Below, one piece after another: positions 8,592 through 16,565 of a stretch of DNA of 64,000 nucleotides. The number at the start of each line of letters is the position of its first letter. Positions within the stretch are counted from its first letter, which is position 1. The notes below the pieces were generated by a model. It worked only from the letters and a program-made list of their open reading frames with translations, had not been told where the DNA came from and did not search any database. This stretch comes from Turicibacter sp. TJ11 (lineage in GTDB: Bacteria > Bacillota_I > Bacilli_A > MOL361 > Turicibacteraceae): positions 2,507,780 through 2,571,779 of the forward strand of contig NZ_CP069349.1 of assembly GCF_021497505.1 (NCBI RefSeq), read 5' to 3'. The position numbers were made by a program, and so were the translations under genes.

Positions 8592-8972
8592 ATGAAATTT
8601 TATATTTGCAAAAAAACACAAACAGTGGTTGAAGTCATTGCAGGACAACCTGCACCATTAATGATGGATGGACAACCAATGGAAGAATTAGTACCAAATT
8701 CAACAGAGGCTGCAGTTGAAAAACATATGCCAGTTTTATCAGTAGAAAATGGAGTATTAAACGTATGCGTTGGTGAAGTAGAACATCCAAGTATTGAAAA
8801 GCACTGGATTCCATTCGTAGTTGTTAAGGCTGGAGATTTAGTATTACGTCGTTCAATTAAAGCAACAGAAAAACCTGTCGCAGAATTTGAATTAGGATCT
8901 TATAAAGGTGAAGTAGAAGTTTACGCTTGGTGTAACTTACACGGACTATGGAAAGCTACAATTACAGCATAA
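8592..8972 (+). CDS. Desulfoferrodoxin-type superoxide reductase with degenerate center I (class III-like)
   Basis: A 126-residue protein that reduces superoxide to peroxide without making O2. The catalytic Fe(His4Cys) center II is complete: His45, His65 and His71 in KHMPV and EHPSIEKHWI, then Cys114 and His117 in WCNLHGLW. The N-terminal desulforedoxin-like region keeps its outline (YICKKTQTVVEVI) but has only Cys6 of the four Cys that bind center I iron, as in class III enzymes. ATG 8592 follows GGAGG at ideal spacing; earlier in-frame starts lie in the promoter. It is monocistronic. Electron donors such as rubredoxin are not encoded nearby. Confidence 0.9.
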   Translation: MKFYICKKTQTVVEVIAGQPAPLMMDGQPMEELVPNSTEAAVEKHMPVLSVENGVLNVCVGEVEHPSIEKHWIPFVVVKAGDLVLRRSIKATEKPVAEFELGSYKGEVEVYAWCNLHGLWKATITA

Positions 8973-8989
8973 TCATGATTGAGTTAAGG

Positions 8990-9018
8990 GAGTTGGCGTT
9001 TAGCCAACTCTTTTTTTT
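8990..9018 (+). terminator. Rho-independent terminator
   Basis: An 8 bp GC-rich stem (GAGTTGGC/GCCAACTC) and eight T. Confidence 0.93.
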
Positions 9019-9074
9019 GTATAAAAATTCAAAATTTACAAACGATAAAATAGAACTTAAAGTGAGGTGCTTAT

Positions 9075-9533
9075 ATGAAAATAGGGATGGCCTGCGATCA
9101 TGCAGGTGTTGAATTAAAAGAAGAGATTAAAACATATTTACAAAATGAAGGTCATGAAGTGATTGATTTTGGAACAAATGATAACGAATCATGTGATTTA
9201 TCAGATCATGTTTATCCCGCATCTGTTGCCGTAAGTGAAGGGCAAGTAGAGCGTGGAATTTTCGTGGACGGTGTTGGCTATGGAAGTGCAATGATTGCAA
9301 ACAAACTTCCTGGAATTTTTGCAGCTGTCTGCCAAGATCCCTTTTGTGCGAGCCTGGCACGCTCGCATTCAAATACCAACGTTCTTTGCCTTGGTGGGAA
9401 AATTATTGGTTCGGCCCTTGCTCTTGAAATTGTTAAGACCTGGCTCTCTACTAGCTATTTATCGGAAGAAAAAAAATATGCAACGCGAGTTCAAAAGGTT
9501 GTTGAAATTGATCAAAGACATGTGCGAGCCTAA
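9075..9533 (+). CDS. RpiB/LacA/LacB-family protein lacking the catalytic Cys
   Basis: At 152 residues it matches ribose-5-phosphate isomerase B in length and fold. The start MKIGMACDHAG and the RSHSNTNVLCLGGK motif are typical. The active-site region differs: where RpiB has a CGTGIG-type loop with the isomerase Cys, this protein reads VDGVGYGSAMIANK, with Asp65 at the Cys position and GVGYG in place of the GTGIG anion hole. It may use another base, act on another sugar phosphate, or be a binding protein. GAGGTG precedes the ATG. It is monocistronic, with no sugar pathway genes beside it. Confidence 0.8.
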   Translation: MKIGMACDHAGVELKEEIKTYLQNEGHEVIDFGTNDNESCDLSDHVYPASVAVSEGQVERGIFVDGVGYGSAMIANKLPGIFAAVCQDPFCASLARSHSNTNVLCLGGKIIGSALALEIVKTWLSTSYLSEEKKYATRVQKVVEIDQRHVRA

Positions 9534-9573
9534 ATTAAAAAATCGAAATTAAAACTTTTGAAAAGATAAATAT

Positions 9574-9607
9574 AAAAAAATTCCATAGATGTTATGGAAT
9601 TTTTTTA
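9574..9607 (+). terminator. Rho-independent terminator
   Basis: Stem ATTCCATA/TATGGAAT flanked by A- and T-runs; may work in both directions. Confidence 0.88.
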
Positions 9608-9822
9608 TGGCTTCTTTTATTTTTGAAAGAAGAAAATTAAGTGATCATCTTTTATAAACTAACAATATTTAGTTAATTACTATTCAATCAAAGATTTTTT
9701 ATGTAAAATAACAGTAATAGGTGATTAGCGGGAGACGAATGACACTTATTTAACGATATGATTAAGAAAATAATTTATAAAATGGTTTATGAAATCATTT
9801 TATGAGAAGGGGAGAAATCATC

Positions 9823-10617
9823 ATGAAATTACAAGAAATTATTAATCGTACGAAAAAGCCAATGACTAAGTTAGATTGGATTAAAGCATTTAAACAGTTA
9901 AAAGTGAATCAGCAGGAATTATTAATGGTTTATGCAGACTTAAAAGCATTTAGTTATGTCATAGGTGGAGCACAAACGGTACTAGAGGCTCTTTATGAAG
10001 TGGCAGGCTATCACACGACTATCATCATGCCAGCTCATCAACTCAATCAAACATGTCCGACTTTTTTTGATGAAAGATTGCCTAATGAATGGAAGCATAT
10101 TGTTTATGAGCAGATGCCAGCTTTTGATAAAGAATGTTCACCTATTTTAGCTGGGGAGATTTCAGAAACATTTTCAATGAATAAAAATGTTTTTCGTAGT
10201 GAACATCCAATTGCATCGTATTTAGCGGCTGGTAGAAAAGCAGATTGGTTTATGGCTAATCATTCATTACAATCAATGTTTGGTGAAAAGTCGCCACTAC
10301 AGAAGCTATATGCACAAGATGCTAAACTTTTATGTTTAGGTGTTGATTATAATCAATTAACAGCGCTTCATTTAGCAGAATATTTTTCAAATTGTCGACC
10401 TAAAATGAAGCATGAAGCCATCATCATTCAAAATGGGAAGAGAACACTGGTTGAATTTGAAGACTTAGCGTTGAATTCAACCTTATTTGATAAAATCGGA
10501 AAAGCTTATGAACAAACGAATGAAATTCAAACATATTTACTGGATGGGACAAAGTGTTCTTTAATCGATTATCGATCATTTATAGACTTTGCAACTGAAT
10601 TTTTAAAAAACAATTAA
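9823..10617 (+). CDS. AAC(3)-family N-acetyltransferase-like protein
   Basis: A 264-residue protein of the Antibiotic_NAT family (aminoglycoside 3-N-acetyltransferase fold, acetyl-CoA dependent). The diagnostic central motif appears as SEHPIASYLAAGRKADWF. Similarity outside it is modest, and chromosomal relatives in Bacillota often have no resistance phenotype (for example the FrbF/YokD group), so drug modification is not assured. ATG 9823 follows AAGGGGAGAA; an in-frame ATG 21 bases upstream lacks a site. A small hairpin (ATAAAATG/CATTTTAT, 9777-9803) ends just before the ribosome binding site and might influence translation. Confidence 0.75.
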   Translation: MKLQEIINRTKKPMTKLDWIKAFKQLKVNQQELLMVYADLKAFSYVIGGAQTVLEALYEVAGYHTTIIMPAHQLNQTCPTFFDERLPNEWKHIVYEQMPAFDKECSPILAGEISETFSMNKNVFRSEHPIASYLAAGRKADWFMANHSLQSMFGEKSPLQKLYAQDAKLLCLGVDYNQLTALHLAEYFSNCRPKMKHEAIIIQNGKRTLVEFEDLALNSTLFDKIGKAYEQTNEIQTYLLDGTKCSLIDYRSFIDFATEFLKNN

Positions 10618-10624
10618 TCAAAAG

Positions 10625-10656
10625 AGAGTAAGATATTAATTTATCTTACTCTTTTT
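10625..10656 (+). terminator. Rho-independent terminator
   Basis: An 11 bp perfect stem (AGAGTAAGATA/TATCTTACTCT) with T-run. Confidence 0.92.
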
Positions 10657-10820
10657 ATTATCGTTTTTAGATGGCGGAGTTAGTTTTTGTTAGTCATTAA
10701 ATTGAGTTTAAGAGAATTTATTAAAATTAACAGAAAATTAATAATTCTTAAGGTTGATTTAAGGTGCATCACTATAATGAAAGTATAAGACATTATTTAA
10801 GCAAATTGGAGGCTGTTATC

Positions 10821-11576
10821 ATGGCGATTAAATCTTTTAAACGGTATGAGAAAAAATTTTTGTTAACTCAACAACAATATGATGTATTGGTTAGTAAATT
10901 GTCTGATTACATGGAGCCTGATCAACATTGTTTAGATGGAAAGAATTACAGTATCTATAACATTTACTATGATACGGTTCATTCTGATGTCATTCGTCAT
11001 TCTATTTCAAAGCCTTATTATAAGGAGAAGCTACGATTAAGAAGCTATAAAGTTCCTAAAAAACCAACGGATAAAGTGTTTTTAGAACTTAAGAAAAAAA
11101 TTAATGGCATTGTGAATAAACGTCGTGTGGTTCTAACGTTACAAGAAGCAAAAGATTTTGTTGAAAAGGGAGTACGACCTGAATCACATGATTATATGAG
11201 CGAACAAGTCATTAGTGAAATAGCCTATTACTTAAGTCATGAAGTAGTGAAGCCAGCCGTTTACATCGGTTATACTCGTAAAGCTTTCTTTGCTAAAAAC
11301 GATCCAGAGTTTCGTTTAACGTTTGATTCAAAAATATTAACTAGACGTGAAAATTTAACGCTTGAGTCAGGTTACTACGGGGAAGACATTTTAAAAGAAA
11401 ATCAATACTTAATGGAAGTTAAAATCTTAGGGGCAATTCCTGTTTGGTTTACTCAGATTTTATCTGAGTTAGAAATTTACAATACTAAGTTTTCGAAGTA
11501 CGGTCAAGAATTTATGAATTACTGTGCTCAAGATAAAAATGAAATAGAAGAGAAATGGAGAGAAATCGCATGTTAG
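10821..11576 (+). CDS. VTC-domain (polyphosphate-polymerase-like) protein
   Basis: A 251-residue cytosolic protein with a VTC catalytic-type domain, the tunnel fold of the yeast polyphosphate polymerase Vtc4 and of CYTH enzymes. Features seen are the N-terminal FKRYEKKFLL, the basic strand YKEKLRLRSY, the ELKKK strand, and a C-terminal MEVK strand; alternating Lys, Arg and Glu line the phosphate tunnel in the family. ATG 10821 follows TTGGAGG. It overlaps the next gene by 7 bases, so the two are translationally coupled. Bacterial VTC-DUF4956 pairs are widespread but their reaction is not established. Confidence 0.85.
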   Translation: MAIKSFKRYEKKFLLTQQQYDVLVSKLSDYMEPDQHCLDGKNYSIYNIYYDTVHSDVIRHSISKPYYKEKLRLRSYKVPKKPTDKVFLELKKKINGIVNKRRVVLTLQEAKDFVEKGVRPESHDYMSEQVISEIAYYLSHEVVKPAVYIGYTRKAFFAKNDPEFRLTFDSKILTRRENLTLESGYYGEDILKENQYLMEVKILGAIPVWFTQILSELEIYNTKFSKYGQEFMNYCAQDKNEIEEKWREIAC

Positions 11577-12259
11577 AAACAATTATTCAATCAACAGATG
11601 GAAGCTCATTAACAATCGTCAATACGTTCATTGTTATGATCGCGGCTCTTATATTAGGACTTATGATTAGTTTAGTTTATATGAGAACAACTAAGAAATC
11701 TGGATATAGTCCAAGTTTTACAATCACATTAATTATGTTACCTGTCATTATTTCAATCATTATTTTATTAGTTGGAAATAATGTGGCTCGCGCCTTTAGT
11801 TTAGCAGGAGCCTTTTCACTTATTCGATTCAGAAGTGCTCCGGGAGAGCCAAAAGATATTGCCTATGTCTTCTTTACATTAGCCGTTGGGTTATGTTGTG
11901 GAATGGGGTATATTGGCTATGCCGTTATTTTTACCATGGCTCTATGTTTTGTTATGCTAGTATTAGATACAACTAAATTTGCGATGCCTAAAACAAAAGC
12001 AATGAAATTAAAAATTATTGTTCCAGAAGATTTAAATTACGAAGGTGTTTTTGATGAAGTTTTAAAGAACTATTCAAAAACTTACTTTATTGAAACGATC
12101 CGAACACGTGATTTTGGTGCTTTGTTTGAACTTAATTATTCAATCGAGTTACTTGAGGGAGTCAATCAAAAACAACTAATTGATGACTTAAGATGTCGAA
12201 ATGGAAACTTAAATATTACATTAACGTTAAATGCTCAAAGTGAAAAAATATATGGTTAA
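11570..12259 (+). CDS. DUF4956 membrane protein, partner of the VTC-domain protein
   Basis: 229 residues: an extracytoplasmic-facing start, about four membrane helices (roughly 15-125), then a cytosolic C-terminal domain of about 90 residues. The signature RAFSLAGAFSLIRFRSAPG is typical of DUF4956 (MgtC-like in shape). It begins 7 bases inside the VTC gene, with GGAGAG as ribosome site, which implies a shared complex. The convergent neighbour encodes the carbohydrate-binding lipoprotein often found with this pair. By analogy with yeast VTC, it might conduct or anchor polymer synthesis, but that is inference. Confidence 0.85.
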   Translation: MLETIIQSTDGSSLTIVNTFIVMIAALILGLMISLVYMRTTKKSGYSPSFTITLIMLPVIISIIILLVGNNVARAFSLAGAFSLIRFRSAPGEPKDIAYVFFTLAVGLCCGMGYIGYAVIFTMALCFVMLVLDTTKFAMPKTKAMKLKIIVPEDLNYEGVFDEVLKNYSKTYFIETIRTRDFGALFELNYSIELLEGVNQKQLIDDLRCRNGNLNITLTLNAQSEKIYG

Positions 12260-12263
12260 AAGG

Positions 12264-12298
12264 AAAGCCAGTAAGGGATGAGAACTTACTGGCTTTTT
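12264..12298 (+). terminator. Rho-independent terminator
   Basis: A 12 bp stem (AAAGCCAGTAAG/CTTACTGGCTTT) with T-run after the VTC-DUF4956 operon. Confidence 0.92.
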
Positions 12299-12618
12299 AT
12301 TATTAGTTAAATGACGGATAGGCTTTTAATGGTGATCAGTATGATTAATGTTAGGGAGATAATCAAATGATTTATTTAACTAAAGTTTTTAAATTCTACT
12401 AGCGGTAGATTTAGTTTCTTTGATAGGTGTAGGGGGGAAGAATATTAAGAAATCACGGGATTCAATAGTTTAGTTAGATTCAACATCCTAATTATAATTA
12501 TTAGATAGATTATTGTTGAATGATTGCTTTTATATGAAAGCTGACTATTATCTGACACGTATTAGATTCAGTTTTTAGAAACTTATGTCACTTGCTTTCT
12601 ACGTAATAAGAAGCTATT
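12299..12618. other. Gene-free stretch between convergent genes
   Basis: No supported frame is visible. One imperfect inverted repeat (ATTCAACA at 12478-12485 with TGTTGAAT at 12514-12521, plus inner CTAAT/ATTAG) is the only structure seen. Confidence 0.6.
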
Positions 12619-12663
12619 AAAAAAGGTATGAATCTAGTGGGCTTAGATTTCATACCTTTTTAT
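12619..12663 (-). terminator. Terminator of the beta-helix lipoprotein gene
   Basis: A long stem (GGTATGAA-TCT with AGATTTCATACC, one bulge) with A- and T-runs on either side, so it can stop both strands. Confidence 0.85.
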
Positions 12664-12684
12664 TTATCGATGAGTGTCAGCTAA

Positions 12685-14511
12685 TTAACGTCGCATCATG
12701 CCACCAGGGCCACCCATTCCCATATTTAACGTTGTATTACTCGTAACAGCACTTGAAATCGTTAGTGTTGCTACGTCTGAACCGCCACTGTATGAACCAC
12801 CTTCATATAATCCATCCGTTGGAGTTGCAGTTGAAGTTCCGCCTGTTGAAATGGTATAAGTCTCACCTGTTTTAAATTCAGGAGAACTAATGATAATAAC
12901 TTCTGATGTTTTAGCTGGAGCATAAGTCACCAGATTAACACCGCTACTATCTTGAACATTAATTAATGTATTACTTGAAGTGTTGCTACTTACGACGATT
13001 GTATTTTGAGTAGAAGATGAGCTCGGCGTTTGAAGCATATCTTTACTTCCTGATGCAATGAATAATCCACCGTTAATCGTAAATGTTTGATCAAAATCTA
13101 ATGAACCATTTCCACCATTAGTAGGACCATTGACAATCACAGTTCCATTTGACATTTCAATTGATCCATTGGCATCAATTCCATCTCCAGAAGCGTCGAC
13201 ATAAACATAGCCACCGTTAAAATAAATCATCCCTGAACTTGATGAAAAATTATTTTGTCCAGGACGTCCATTCATAGCTGAACCATCATTTCCACCTGCT
13301 GCATTAATACCATCATCACTTGTAACAAGATGAATCGTTCCATCATTAATTGTAACTGTTGTACTTTCTAATCCTTCATAAGACTTTGTAATATCGATTG
13401 TTCCACCGTTAATCTCGAGTGTTGTATCGGCATGAATTCCATCATCACCACTAGCAATAGAGAAGGTTCCGTTATTAATCGTAACGCTATCGTTTGTATG
13501 AAGCGAATCATCGGATGAATCAATCGTAAAGTTTCCATTTTCAATCGTTAAATTAACTCCTGCTTTTAATGCTTTAGCACTTGTTGTTTCATCACTAGTA
13601 GTAGATGAAGATTGATTACGACCAGGCATTCCCCAAGTTCCCCAATCCTCTGATTTTGAACTACTGTTTTCACTACCACCACCTGTTTCGATTGTAAAGG
13701 TTCCACCATTAATCAGTAAATTAGTTTCAGCTTGGATTCCATCTCCTGTTGTAGTTAGATTAAATGTTCCGTCATGGATGGTAATCCAACCTTTAGTTGA
13801 ATCTGTTGTATTATCTGATTTGATGGCATCACCTCCACTATTAATGACAAACGTTCCGTTATCAATTTCAATGGAGTCTTTTCCTTTTAATCCGTTGTTA
13901 ACAGCAGTAATAGTAATATTTCCATCTTTAATATCTAAGTCATCCTTGCTTGCAATTGCGTTGTTATAGTTTGCGTTAACGACTAAAGAGCCTGTTCCGT
14001 TAATTTTTAAATCATCTTTACTAAAAATAGCAGCACTCGGTTCATCGATTGATGAATCTTCAAAGAGATATGAATCGGCATCTGTAATGATGCTTTCGGT
14101 TCCATCGACTAAGGTTAAGGTTGTTTTATCTGCATTCATAATATAAATAGGGGCACTAGTTGAAGAAGTTAATTGAACACCATTTAGTAATAATTCCACC
14201 TGATCGGTATCTCCTGCATTGACTATAACTTGACCGCCTTCTAATGTTCCACTTAAACAATACGTTCCACCTTTAGTAATAGTCACAATGTTTTCTTCCA
14301 CCGTCACACCTGTTCCATTCACGTCAATCGTTGATCCAAATTCAATGGTTGTATCGGCGTTAGTCGTCGCTTGTTTATCGGTTTGAAGAGTCGAATCAAT
14401 AACACTTTCTTGTGTTGTCTCATCAGAATTATTCATTTGCTGATTGGAACATCCGACTAATGTACTATAAATTGATAAAGCTGAAATAAAAAACGTCAGT
14501 TGCTTTTTCAT
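12685..14511 (-). CDS. Surface lipoprotein with carbohydrate-binding beta-helix domain (Cthe_2159-like)
   Basis: A 608-residue exported lipoprotein. The signal peptide ends with lipobox LVGC (Cys21). The body is a right-handed parallel beta-helix, with many repeats of the form I-x-I-x-G-G-x-x-x-I and polar G-D-D-G-I or S-D-D-S-L turns that resemble calcium-binding loops. This is the pattern of the Cthe_2159 carbohydrate-binding family, whose founder binds cellulose and pectin-like polymers. The tail is Gly/Met-rich (GMGGPGGMMRR). AGGAGG precedes the ATG. It converges on the VTC-DUF4956 operon, an association seen in other Bacillota. The actual ligand is unknown. Confidence 0.85.
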   Translation of the reverse strand: MKKQLTFFISALSIYSTLVGCSNQQMNNSDETTQESVIDSTLQTDKQATTNADTTIEFGSTIDVNGTGVTVEENIVTITKGGTYCLSGTLEGGQVIVNAGDTDQVELLLNGVQLTSSTSAPIYIMNADKTTLTLVDGTESIITDADSYLFEDSSIDEPSAAIFSKDDLKINGTGSLVVNANYNNAIASKDDLDIKDGNITITAVNNGLKGKDSIEIDNGTFVINSGGDAIKSDNTTDSTKGWITIHDGTFNLTTTGDGIQAETNLLINGGTFTIETGGGSENSSSKSEDWGTWGMPGRNQSSSTTSDETTSAKALKAGVNLTIENGNFTIDSSDDSLHTNDSVTINNGTFSIASGDDGIHADTTLEINGGTIDITKSYEGLESTTVTINDGTIHLVTSDDGINAAGGNDGSAMNGRPGQNNFSSSSGMIYFNGGYVYVDASGDGIDANGSIEMSNGTVIVNGPTNGGNGSLDFDQTFTINGGLFIASGSKDMLQTPSSSSTQNTIVVSSNTSSNTLINVQDSSGVNLVTYAPAKTSEVIIISSPEFKTGETYTISTGGTSTATPTDGLYEGGSYSGGSDVATLTISSAVTSNTTLNMGMGGPGGMMRR

Positions 14512-14563
14512 TTTAAATGCCTCCTGTTTAATGAGTTCTCTTTTCTAATCTTTAATCTAAAGA

Positions 14564-14649
14564 AGATAAGACAAATCTAAGTAGAAAGCGTCTAAAGGAT
14601 AGGTTATAAGAATGGGGACACGATTTCTACAAAGATATTTGTCTTATCT
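14564..14649 (-). promoter_or_regulatory. Long inverted repeat in the leader of the beta-helix lipoprotein gene
   Basis: AGATAAGACAAAT (14564-14576) pairs perfectly with ATTTGTCTTATCT (14637-14649). Inside it GTAGAAA (14581-14587) pairs with TTTCTAC (14624-14630). The result is an ~86 nt extended hairpin, 52 bases before the lipoprotein start on the minus strand. It is not a terminator (no T-run) and matches no riboswitch I can recognise. The rest of 14512-14823 holds no gene. Confidence 0.55.
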
Positions 14650-14823
14650 GTGGCTAATATAACAAGTGATTCTTAAAATATCCTTAAACTATAAAAAAGA
14701 AAGTCATCTATAATCAGTAAACAACAAACATTTAACCATTCCTATCTAACATCATGAAATGTATTATCCTTCAATTAACATTTATAATGATACTAAATCA
14801 AAGAAAAAGAAGAAGGTGTAGAT

Positions 14824-15453
14824 GTGAAACGAAACAAAATGGACTATGTTCAATATGTTGGAGGAATTTTAATATTAACACTTGGCGTTGCGTTAAGTTC
14901 AAAGGCGGGGTTAGGAACAGGATCATTAGACTCGATTAATTTTGCTTTAGCTAGTCGAACACAATTAAACTTATCCATAGTCATTGTTTTAATGGCGTTT
15001 GTAGCTATTTTTATTTCAGCGGTGATTCGTCGTGGCAAGTTAAGTTTTAAAACGTTAATGACTGCTATATTCATGGGTGTGTTTACGGAGTCATGGGTAA
15101 AGATCATAGAAATCATTACTGTGGATACAATTGCTCAACAGATTATTGTATTTGCTTTAGCTATTTTTTGCGTCTCACTAGGGATTGCCATCTATTTAAG
15201 ACCTAAATTTCCAGCGAATCCAAATGATGATATGATCGTCGCTTTAAATGAGGTATTAGGATTAAAAATGGGAACAGCAAAATTGTTTATTGATATAATC
15301 GCAATTGTCATTGCTTTACTATTAAAAGGACCGGTAGGAATTGGAACTGTTTTAATGACTGTTTTAATCGGACCAATAGTTAATTTAATTAATTCAATCA
15401 TTAATAAGTTCACTCCATCATCGATAGAAGCAATAGAAAAAAGTGTAGTTTAG
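14824..15453 (+). CDS. YczE/YyaS/YitT-family membrane protein
   Basis: 209 residues with five or so membrane helices. The N-terminal glycine-rich segment GVALSSKAGLGTGSLDSINF is typical of the YczE-like family of integral membrane proteins, whose function is unsettled (B. subtilis YczE is linked to surfactin production; others to transport). Translation probably starts at GTG 14824 behind AAGGTG; an ATG just upstream is followed at once by a stop. It is divergent from the lipoprotein gene and ends in a hairpin that overlaps its stop codon. Confidence 0.75.
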   Translation: MKRNKMDYVQYVGGILILTLGVALSSKAGLGTGSLDSINFALASRTQLNLSIVIVLMAFVAIFISAVIRRGKLSFKTLMTAIFMGVFTESWVKIIEIITVDTIAQQIIVFALAIFCVSLGIAIYLRPKFPANPNDDMIVALNEVLGLKMGTAKLFIDIIAIVIALLLKGPVGIGTVLMTVLIGPIVNLINSIINKFTPSSIEAIEKSVV

Positions 15454-15466
15454 CTACATTTTTTTC
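15441..15466 (+). terminator. Rho-independent terminator overlapping the stop codon
   Basis: TGTAG/CTACA with A-run before and T-run after; the stop codon is in the loop. Confidence 0.7.
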
Positions 15467-15635
15467 GTTTCAATCCTACCAACAGAAATGACAACTAATT
15501 TGGAAATTAATTTTTTAAAAAAGGTGATTTTTACAATAAAAAACTAGAATGAATATATTTTGATCAGAATTTGAGAATACTAATACTGGTTTCATTGAAT
15601 TGAAATCATTGTTTACATTTAAAGGAGGTATTGAT

Positions 15636-16109
15636 ATGTCTACCTATAATAAATCAACTTATCAAGAAGAGTTTGGTGAAGAAGTCGTAAAAGATGCTGA
15701 ACATGTAGCACATAAAATGGCACATGGAGTTCAAGACATAGCAAAAGATGTTGAACACGGAGCTAAAAAAGTTGCTCACGGTGTAGATGATGTTGCTAAA
15801 GATGTAGCGCATGGTGCAGATAAAGCTGTTCATGCGACGGCTCATGGCGTTAAAAACGTTGCAGAAGATATTGCGCACGGAGCTAAAAAAGTAGTAGATA
15901 GTGCAGAAGACGTAGCAGAAGATATCGCTCATGGAATTAGTAAAGGAATGAAAAATGTTGTAAATGGAACTGAAAAAGTTATCCACGAAACAGCAGAAGG
16001 TATTGAACATTTAGGAGAAAAAATTGAGCACGGAGCTAAAAAAGTCGTAAACAAGGCAAAAGACTTCGTTGATGATATTCGTCACCCAAATGATCATCTT
16101 GAACAATAA
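15636..16109 (+). CDS. His-rich protein of 11-residue amphipathic repeats (LEA/apolipoprotein-like)
   Basis: 157 residues. From about residue 24 to the end the chain divides into eleven consecutive 11-residue units, for example VAHKMAHGVQD, IAKDVEHGAKK, VAHGVDDVAKD and TAHGVKNVAED, with hydrophobic residues at fixed places and regularly spaced AHG or EHG triplets. The 11-residue period is that of group 3 LEA proteins, synucleins and apolipoproteins, which form helices on membranes or during drying. About 20 His residues along one pattern could bind metal or sense pH. No signal peptide is present. ATG 15636 follows AAAGGAGG. It is monocistronic, with a terminator shared with the next gene. Function is inference. 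Confidence 0.7.
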   Translation: MSTYNKSTYQEEFGEEVVKDAEHVAHKMAHGVQDIAKDVEHGAKKVAHGVDDVAKDVAHGADKAVHATAHGVKNVAEDIAHGAKKVVDSAEDVAEDIAHGISKGMKNVVNGTEKVIHETAEGIEHLGEKIEHGAKKVVNKAKDFVDDIRHPNDHLEQ

Positions 16110-16150
16110 GACAGACTATTATCTTTTAAAAGAAGTTTGTTAATAAAATA

Positions 16151-16179
16151 AAAACCTCACAAATACGTGAGGTTTTTAT
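16151..16179. terminator. Bidirectional terminator between convergent small genes
   Basis: A 10 bp stem (AAAACCTCAC/GTGAGGTTTT) with T-run; it serves the repeat-protein gene and the minus-strand peptide gene. Confidence 0.9.
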
Positions 16180-16183
16180 TTTA

Positions 16184-16300
16184 TTATTTAATTGCTGTGA
16201 TATGAGCGATAACTTCAATAATTTCAGGGGTAATGTAGAATAAAGCTGTTCCAATTACTAACCCTTTTACTGCATCTTTTAACATTTGAATTTGTTTCAT
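16184..16300 (-). CDS. 38-residue hydrophobic peptide
   Basis: A short gene with an ideal ribosome site (AAAGGAGG, 8 bases before ATG at 16300). The peptide starts with a small charged part (MKQIQMLKDAVK), followed by a hydrophobic or amphipathic segment, GLVIGTALFYITPEIIEVIA, that could lie in or on the membrane. It matches no family I know. It is preceded by an unusually long structured leader and followed by a terminator, so it looks like a complete regulated unit. Possibilities include a small membrane regulator or a toxin-like peptide; there is no direct evidence for either. A longer in-frame start at 16384 is unlikely because it lacks a ribosome site. Confidence 0.55.
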   Translation of the reverse strand: MKQIQMLKDAVKGLVIGTALFYITPEIIEVIAHITAIK

Positions 16301-16558
16301 TTCAAATTCCTCCTTTGGTGTTTTTACTAACCCCAAAGGTTTTACAGGCCTTCTTCCTATAAAACGCATGTTGCGTTTAAACAAGAAAAATAAACAGAGC
16401 CTAGTGGCCGCGTTTTCTTATGAGAATAAGAAATTAGCCGTCATATTGGTTTCTATGAGAGAATTTTTCTCATCATTTACGTTTTCAATCTGAGCTCTAT
16501 TTATGAAAAAGCGCTCGTAATTAACTTATGTGGTAATTACTTTCTTTTTGTGAATGCT
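16301..16558 (-). promoter_or_regulatory. Structured leader RNA of the 38-residue peptide, with SD-sequestering hairpin
   Basis: Read on the minus strand, hairpins are: 16540-16534/16523-16517 (7 bp), 16473-16468/16460-16455 (6 bp), 16433-16426/16421-16414 (8 bp), 16378-16373/16367-16362 (6 bp), and 16339-16333/16318-16312 (CCTTTGG/CCAAAGG, 7 bp). The last one pairs the first bases of the AAAGGAGG ribosome site. AGAGC/GCTCT ends (16494-16498 and 16396-16400) could close a multibranch domain. This architecture is that of a translational cis-regulator; no known riboswitch consensus is recognised. Confidence 0.5.
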
Positions 16559-16565
16559 TCTGGCG

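Noticed and set aside
9823-10617. Calling the AAC(3)-like gene an aminoglycoside resistance gene.
   Set aside because: Only the family motif is visible. Many chromosomal homologs do not confer resistance, and there is no mobile or resistance context.
13778-13969. Plus-strand frame opposite the beta-helix lipoprotein gene.
   Set aside because: No ribosome site, and it lies within a well-supported gene.
14754-14939. Plus-strand frame starting upstream of the YczE-like gene.
   Set aside because: It overlaps the well-supported membrane protein in another frame and has no ribosome site.
15654-16010. Long open frame antisense to the His-rich repeat protein.
   Set aside because: A by-product of the repetitive plus-strand code; no ribosome site, and its composition is a low-complexity mirror of the repeats.
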